From Streptosporangiaceae bacterium (lineage in GTDB: Bacteria > Actinomycetota > Actinomycetes > Streptosporangiales > Streptosporangiaceae), in NCBI GenBank assembly GCA_030050125.1, contig JASIJN010000354.1, forward strand, positions 1-9,541: a stretch of 9,541 bases of DNA, written 5' to 3'. This document shows positions 6,187-9,541 of this stretch, one piece after another. The position numbers were made by a program, and so were the translations under genes. The notes below the pieces were generated by a model, which saw nothing but the letters and a program-made list of their open reading frames with translations, was not told the origin of the DNA and ran no database searches. Numbering within the stretch: position 1 is the first letter of the stretch; the number at the start of each line of letters is the position of its first letter.

Positions 6187-6202
6187 CTGGGCGTTCGCCC
6201 GG
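6187..6202. terminator. Short hairpin between convergent genes
   Basis: CTGGGC-GTTC-GCCCGG forms a 6-bp stem (one G-T pair) with a 4-nt loop, 5 nt after the FAH stop and 25 nt from the convergent gene's stop. It may terminate transcription in both directions. No T-run is present. Confidence 0.4.
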
Positions 6203-6227
6203 CACACTGGGCGGCGCCGGCCGCCGG

Positions 6228-7961
6228 TCAGTCGGGACCGCGGTCACGAGCCCGGCGCTTCTGCAGCCAGCCGGTGAGCGCCGTGGCGCCGGCGACGGCG
6301 CCTCCCGCGGCCAGGACGGCGGCGGAAGCGGCGGCCTTGACCGGATCGGGCAGGTCCCGGTCGGCGAATGGTCCTCCGCTGTCGGCGACCTCGCGTAGCC
6401 CGGGCGGGGCCTCGGGGCGGAAGTCGCCCGGCCGGGTCGGCGTGGTCAGGTTCCGCAACTCCAGTCGCCGCGCGGGCCGGTCGCCGAGATAGCTGGTCTG
6501 ACGCAGCACGATCCCGAGTTCCGCGTCCACGATCGCCTCGACCGCGGAGAACGGCTCACCGGGGGAGCGCTCGGGCGGCCCGAGCGGCCTGGCCACGATC
6601 CGGTGGCCGCGTCGCCCGCCGACGAGGGCCTCGCCCGCCGCCGACAGCAGCCAGCGGTCCAGCAGCCAGGCGGGATCGGCCAAGGCGGCCAGATCCCGGC
6701 GCAGAGGCGTGGCCGGGCCGATCGCGACCCGGTCGGCAAACAGCTTCCTGGTCTGTTCGCCGTCGCAGGCGACGCTCTGGCACGGCGGGCGCCAGCGGCC
6801 GGTCAGATGATCGATCCGGTACCGGCCCGGCGCCGACACCATCAGCCGGCCGGTCCGGTGCACCGTGCCGGCCTCGCGCCCGCGCTCGGCCAGGGCGTCC
6901 CACAGCTCGTCCGGGCCCAGGATGCCGTCGATGGGCTGCGGGAGGCCCGGGCGGAACGCCCGGAGCGCCCCGAAGAGCGTCTCCCCGTGCACCCACTCAT
7001 GCAGGTCCGCGGCGAAGTCCTGGGCCGGCCTGCCCGTCCGATGCAGCAGGTTGACCAGCTCGTCGCCGGGCGGATCCCCGGCCGCGGTGGACAGGGCGGC
7101 GACATCGTAGGCGTCCGGCGGCATGTCGGGCTCGGCGTCGTCGGCCTCTCGGCGGGGCGGCCGGTGCGGCGCGTGCCGCACCGCGAAGCCCATCGCCGAC
7201 GCCGCGGCCCCGGCGACCGTGGTCGCCGCCTTCCAGCCGGGGCCCTCGGGCGTGAAATTGCCGAACAGCGGGTCGTCTCTGCTGGGCATCCCGGCCGGCG
7301 GCCGGAACATCCCCGGGTCGCTGGCCTGCGGCGGGTCGGTGACCAGGTCGTGCAGCTCGGCGAGTTCCAGCGGCTGGCCGTCGAAGATCTGCTCGCTTCG
7401 GATCAGGATGCCGAGCTCGGCGTCCACGAGCGCCTCGACCCGGTCCAGCAGGTGATAGTCTCCGCTGCCGCGCCGGGTAGTAACCGCGCGCGGCGTGCCG
7501 GTGACCCGGTGCACCGGCCGCCCCGCCACCTGGTCGTCACCGGCCAGCGCGAGCTCATAGCAGGCGATCAGCCACCGCGGCGCCAGCAACCCGCGAAGCG
7601 GCGGCCTGCGGACCTCGTCCGGCAGGCGGTGCGCCATCCCGGAGTGGATCGCCCACTGCGACCGCCCGTCGCAGACCGTGGCCGGATCGTGGTCGCCGCC
7701 GCCGACCCGGTACCGCCCGCCCGGCGCGAGCAGGAACCGCACCTCGGTCGTCGGCCGTCGCGGCCCGGTGCCCAGATGGTCGCCGGGCGGTCGCAGCAGC
7801 CGCGCTCCCGGCCCGAGGTCCCGAGCCCGCTCGGCCATCGCCCGCTCGAAAAGCCGCCGCCGCGCCTCCCGGTCGCTCCAGACGGTGGCCCGGGCCGACA
7901 GGCTCAGCCGAGTCCAGTCCGCCCGATACAGGGCCGCCACCAGTTCCGCCGTGTCCGTCAC
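6228..7961 (-). CDS. Uncharacterised protein with two tandem copies of one domain
   Basis: This 577-aa protein is not a family I can name. It is an internal duplication. Copy A (about 74-262) and copy B (about 370-570) share, in the same order: an APG(G)RYR strand (79-85 and 377-382), a CDG turn (97-99 and 399-401), a LL/W-rich helix with GxxxxGRxxHR (130-152 and 432-454), a VEA(L/I)VDAELGI(L/V)(I/L)R block (175-188 and 474-487), a G(Q/R)P...LEL motif (195-200 and 493-502) and FRP (219-221 and 514-516). Each copy ends with an Ala/Gly-rich hydrophobic helix (243-261 and 541-562) followed by basic residues, possibly membrane-associated. The beta-rich repeat with the VDAELG(I)-type strand recalls LolA/RseB-like lipid-binding domains; that is inference. 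GTG 7961 is chosen because GGGAGG lies 5 nt upstream; GTG 7988 has no SD. No signal peptide is visible. Confidence 0.75.
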   Translation of the reverse strand: MTDTAELVAALYRADWTRLSLSARATVWSDREARRRLFERAMAERARDLGPGARLLRPPGDHLGTGPRRPTTEVRFLLAPGGRYRVGGGDHDPATVCDGRSQWAIHSGMAHRLPDEVRRPPLRGLLAPRWLIACYELALAGDDQVAGRPVHRVTGTPRAVTTRRGSGDYHLLDRVEALVDAELGILIRSEQIFDGQPLELAELHDLVTDPPQASDPGMFRPPAGMPSRDDPLFGNFTPEGPGWKAATTVAGAAASAMGFAVRHAPHRPPRREADDAEPDMPPDAYDVAALSTAAGDPPGDELVNLLHRTGRPAQDFAADLHEWVHGETLFGALRAFRPGLPQPIDGILGPDELWDALAERGREAGTVHRTGRLMVSAPGRYRIDHLTGRWRPPCQSVACDGEQTRKLFADRVAIGPATPLRRDLAALADPAWLLDRWLLSAAGEALVGGRRGHRIVARPLGPPERSPGEPFSAVEAIVDAELGIVLRQTSYLGDRPARRLELRNLTTPTRPGDFRPEAPPGLREVADSGGPFADRDLPDPVKAAASAAVLAAGGAVAGATALTGWLQKRRARDRGPD

Positions 7962-8008
7962 GCCCGCCTCCCGTGGGACGTCGCTCACATCATGCGCCCG
8001 GGGCCGGA

Positions 8009-8014
8009 CTTATA
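8009..8014 (-). promoter_or_regulatory. Candidate -10 box for the 577-aa protein gene
   Basis: On the minus strand TATAAG matches five of six positions of TATAAT, within the palindrome CTTATAAG. It lies 47 bp upstream of the chosen GTG. It is AT-rich against a GC-rich background, but no clear -35 was found. Confidence 0.35.
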
Positions 8015-8074
8015 AGATCCATAACGCACCGTCTCGACACCGGCTGGCCGCGAGACGGCGCGTTCTGGATCCCT

Positions 8075-8105
8075 TTGGCCTCCGCCTTCGCTGTTCGGCT
8101 ACACT
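8075..8105 (+). promoter_or_regulatory. Candidate promoter of tRNA-Gln
   Basis: TTGGCC (8075-8080) and TACACT (8100-8105) are separated by 19 bp. The tRNA begins 53 bp after the -10 box, a normal 5' leader length to be removed by RNase P. Confidence 0.4.
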
Positions 8106-8158
8106 GCACAGGCGCCTTCGGATCGCGGGCGCGCGCGGGCCTCGCCGGCCCGATCCCA

Positions 8159-8230
8159 TGGGGTATGGGGTAATTGGCAGCCCGACGGGTTCTGGCCCCG
8201 TTAGTCTAGGTTCGAGTCCTGGTACCCCAG
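8159..8230 (+). tRNA. tRNA-Gln(CTG)
   Basis: The 72-nt gene folds fully. The acceptor stem is TGGGGTA with TACCCCA and the D stem is GGG with CCC. The anticodon stem ACGGG/CCCGT encloses loop TTCTGGC, so the anticodon is CTG (reads CAG). The T arm is CTAGG-TTCGAGT-CCTGG and the discriminator base is G. CCA is not encoded. The D stem appears to carry a paired change relative to the GTG/CAC I recall in other actinomycete tRNA-Gln genes, preserving pairing. Confidence 0.96.
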
Positions 8231-8249
8231 CGACAGCGCCGATGCCGCC

Positions 8250-8265
8250 CGCCGCGACGTCGGCG
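8250..8265 (+). terminator. Candidate terminator after tRNA-Gln
   Basis: CGCCG (8250-8254) and CGGCG (8261-8265) form a hairpin 20 nt after the tRNA and are followed by a T/C-rich stretch with GCTTTCCT twice in tandem. The stem is short; it may also serve the convergent GlsB gene. Confidence 0.35.
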
Positions 8266-8293
8266 TTCGTGCTTTCCTGCTTTCCTATCGCGG

Positions 8294-8596
8294 TCAGATC
8301 CGGCGGCGGTAGGAGCGGCCGCGCCTGCGGCCCGGCTCCAGGCCGGTGACGCGCAGCAGGACCAGCAGGATCACCGCACCGACGATCGACCACAGGATCC
8401 CGGTCAGGTGGAACTGGTGCACCGACAGGGTGTGGTACTCCACCAGGGTCGACACGAACCCGCCGATGAACGACCCGAGGACGCCGAGCACGATCGTGCC
8501 CAGGATCCCGATGGGGTCACGGCCCGGAACCACCAGCCGTGCCACGGCACCAGCGATGAGTCCGACGATGAGCAGAACGACAATGAATGCCACCAT
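8294..8596 (-). CDS. GlsB/YeaQ/YmgE family small membrane protein
   Basis: This 100-aa protein has three hydrophobic helices at about residues 3-19, 29-49 and 65-82. Gly-rich helix-packing motifs (LIAGAVARLVVPGRDP at 13-28, then GxLGxxxLGxxGSFIGG to 46) are the hallmark of the transglycosylase-associated protein family (GlsB, YeaQ, YmgE). The basic tail GRRRGRSYRRRI is probably cytoplasmic. The biochemical function is not established; members are often stress-induced. ATG 8596 is chosen over longer frames because the family begins at this hydrophobic segment and AAGG lies 5-6 nt upstream. A GGGTAG element at 8612-8607 with GCAT 14 bp further upstream resembles a stress-sigma (SigB-type) promoter. 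The gene lies between the two tRNA genes on the opposite strand. Confidence 0.88.
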   Translation of the reverse strand: MVAFIVVLLIVGLIAGAVARLVVPGRDPIGILGTIVLGVLGSFIGGFVSTLVEYHTLSVHQFHLTGILWSIVGAVILLVLLRVTGLEPGRRRGRSYRRRI

Positions 8597-8606
8597 GTGA
8601 CCTTGA

Positions 8607-8630
8607 CTACCCGGCTGCAGCGAAACATGC
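8607..8630 (-). promoter_or_regulatory. SigB-like promoter candidate for GlsB-type gene
   Basis: On the minus strand GCAT (8630-8627), 14 bp, GGGTAG (8612-8607) fits the GNNT-N14-16-GGGTAY consensus recalled for Streptomyces SigB except for the last base. Transcription would begin only a few bases before the ATG, making a very short leader. Confidence 0.3.
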
Positions 8631-8650
8631 AACTGATCTTGTCCGTGACT

Positions 8651-8680
8651 CGGGCGGGCCGGGCCGGGCCCGGGCCGGGC
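8651..8680. repeat. GGGCC pentamer repeat tract
   Basis: Thirty bases consisting almost only of GGGCC/GGGC units: three perfect GGGCC copies at 8656-8670, then C, GGGCC and GGGC. It contains the self-complementary CCGGGCCCGG. It lies between the divergent GlsB-type gene and the tRNA-Glu promoter. Probably simple-sequence DNA prone to length variation. Confidence 0.6.
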
Positions 8681-8688
8681 TGGCCCGT

Positions 8689-8718
8689 TTGGCGCGGCTC
8701 CGCGAGGTACGCTAACCT
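8689..8718 (+). promoter_or_regulatory. Candidate promoter of tRNA-Glu
   Basis: TTGGCG (8689-8694) and TAACCT (8713-8718) are separated by 18 bp, a good arrangement. The tRNA begins 71 bp after the -10 box. A small hairpin, TGGACC-GCA-GGTCCA (8764-8778), lies in the leader. Confidence 0.45.
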
Positions 8719-8789
8719 TAGTGCCCGGCTGGGCTGGAGCCCCGCCGGTCCTCTGCTCACGACTGGACCGCAGGTCCAACGTGGCACCT

Positions 8790-8862
8790 GGCCCCGTCGT
8801 CTAGCGGCCCAGGACGCCGCCCTCTCAAGGCGGTAGCGCCGGTTCAAATCCGGTCGGGGCTA
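8790..8862 (+). tRNA. tRNA-Glu(CTC)
   Basis: The 73-nt gene folds fully. The acceptor is GGCCCCG with CGGGGCT, closed by a G-U pair at 1-72 as is usual in actinobacterial tRNA-Glu. The D arm contains TCTAGCGGCCCAGGA. The anticodon stem CCGCC/GGCGG encloses loop CTCTCAA, so the anticodon is CTC (reads GAG). The T arm is GCCGG-TTCAAAT-CCGGT and the discriminator base is A. CCA is not encoded. It is a common type of integration target, and the DNA beyond it looks foreign. Confidence 0.96.
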
Positions 8863-8878
8863 CGAGAGAAGTAGCAGT

Positions 8879-8917
8879 TCAAGGGCCTGATCGCAAGCCT
8901 GGCGGTCAGGCCCTTGA
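8879..8917 (+). terminator. Strong hairpin terminator after tRNA-Glu
   Basis: TCAAGGGCCTGA (8879-8890) and TCAGGCCCTTGA (8906-8917) form a perfect 12-bp stem with a 15-nt loop, 16 nt after the tRNA. A T-run is lacking, as in many high-GC terminators. Position and perfection make a terminator the best reading. Confidence 0.6.
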
Positions 8918-9129
8918 TCACTTGTAGGGCAAAATGTGGGCGGAATCGGCCATCACGGGGCGGCACAAGACCTCACGGATCGGGTGTCGTCGGCATCCAA
9001 ATCCCGGTGAGGACGGGACGAGTTTGAACAGCAGGGGTCGGAGTCCGAAGGTCGGCTCGGTCATCGAGGCGCTCCTCGCGACCTAGACCCACATGGATGC
9101 CGGTAAGGACCGGTATAAGACGGGACCGA
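8918..9129. other. Gene-free boundary region beyond tRNA-Glu
   Basis: No convincing gene is seen. Two related motifs, CCGGTGAGGACGGG (9004-9017) and CCGGTAAGGACCGG (9100-9113), lie 96 bp apart; the second is an inverted repeat CCGGT-AAGG-ACCGG. This stretch may be the left boundary of an acquired element. No second copy of the tRNA 3' end is present in the window. Confidence 0.4.
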
Positions 9130-9541
9130 CTAGGTCGCGGTGGCTGTAACGAGCGCGTCGACGACGTCCTGAGGAAGCAATTCGAGCGTCCGGCGCCCGT
9201 CTGGTGTTGCCAGGAGGCGTTTGAGGCAGGTGGGGTGTTCTGGTGCTCCGAGCGGTACGGGCTCGGTGCGTCGCCAGCCGCGAGCTGAGGCGGCCTTGAC
9301 CGCGGTGAGGTAGTTGTTCTCGCTCATGCGGCGGAGGGTTCTTGCCCGCATCAGGAGGGCTGCCAGTGATACCTGCCATTTTTGTTTCAGCTGGAACAGC
9401 ACCGGCCAGTCGGCGCGGTCGGGCAGTTCGCCGCGGATGTCGTCGGCGGGCATGAGGAATGCTGCGGCGAAGGCGTTTGCTTGGCGTTCTACTTCTTTGA
9501 CGCCCCAGATCTGGTCGCCGTGCACGACGAGATGACCGAGT
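9130..9541 (-). CDS. ImmA/IrrE-type metallopeptidase, C-terminal part (5' end outside window)
   Basis: The last 136 residues of a longer protein are visible, entering the window at LGHLVVHGD, evidently the end of an HELGH zinc-binding motif whose HE lies outside. It continues with the family signature VERQANAFAAAFLMPADDI, in which the glutamate serves as third metal ligand, then a helical region with WPVLFQLKQKWQVSLAALLMRA. ImmA-type peptidases cleave phage or ICE repressors; in actinomycetes they are often fused to an N-terminal Xre helix-turn-helix, and the length here would allow that. TAG stop at 9130-9132. Third-position A and T are frequent (GAA, GTA, CAA, GCA, AAA, TTG), unlike the GC-saturated genes to the left, which points to acquisition. 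It is adjacent to tRNA-Glu and reads toward it. Confidence 0.8.
   Translation of the reverse strand, partial: LGHLVVHGDQIWGVKEVERQANAFAAAFLMPADDIRGELPDRADWPVLFQLKQKWQVSLAALLMRARTLRRMSENNYLTAVKAASARGWRRTEPVPLGAPEHPTCLKRLLATPDGRRTLELLPQDVVDALVTATAT

Noticed and set aside
6603..8015. 470-codon open frame on the plus strand opposite the duplicated-domain gene
   Set aside because: Arg/Gly/Pro-rich shadow. The minus-strand frame has an SD, internal homology between its halves and normal residue composition.
8705..8719. Iron-box-like AGGTACGCTAACCT before tRNA-Glu
   Set aside because: It resembles the IdeR/DmdR consensus but is one base short between the half sites. It is better explained as the tRNA-Glu -10 region.
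8995..9022. Possible duplicate of the tRNA-Glu 3' end (attachment site)
   Set aside because: CAAATCCCGGT followed by GGACGGGACGAG only loosely resembles the tRNA end; several mismatches and gaps, so not an att repeat.
1..9541. CRISPR array, insertion sequence, rRNA or known riboswitch
   Set aside because: No regularly spaced repeat array, transposase motif or IS terminal repeats, rRNA sequence or recognised riboswitch consensus was seen on either strand.

Overview
The window is high-GC DNA with GTG starts and compact spacing, typical of an actinomycete (Actinomycetota; a Streptosporangiales- or Streptomyces-like genus is plausible but cannot be fixed from this sequence). Eight protein genes, two complete tRNA genes and one partial gene at each edge can be supported.

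Left part (1-2345): the C-terminal end of an MFS transporter (+) meets, tail to tail with a 26-bp overlap, a 368-aa ferritin-like di-iron protein (-). Upstream of the di-iron gene lies a TetR-family regulator on the same strand. Between the two sits a perfect 17-bp interrupted palindrome directly in front of the di-iron gene, the obvious candidate operator.

Centre (2389-5278): a class I SAM-dependent methyltransferase (-) and a fold-type I PLP aminotransferase (+) diverge from a 388-bp, relatively AT-rich gene-free region. That region holds several inverted repeats. A pair of 14-bp direct repeats with a 20-bp period runs into the aminotransferase ribosome binding site. A DUF2630 protein follows. 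Di-iron enzyme, methyltransferase, aminotransferase, MFS and TetR together could be a small secondary-metabolism or detoxification cassette, but no substrate can be read from the sequence.

Right part (5354-8862): a fumarylacetoacetate-hydrolase family gene (+), then convergent to it a 577-aa protein made of two copies of one domain (-), then tRNA-Gln(CTG), a small GlsB/YeaQ-type membrane protein (-) and tRNA-Glu(CTC). In mycobacteria and streptomycetes the FAH gene normally neighbours gltX, which is followed by the Gln and Glu tRNAs. Here gltX is absent from that slot.

Right edge (8863-9541): beyond tRNA-Glu and its strong hairpin terminator, the window ends inside an ImmA/IrrE-type metallopeptidase gene (-) with visibly lower third-position GC, suggesting that a mobile element or acquired segment begins next to the tRNA.
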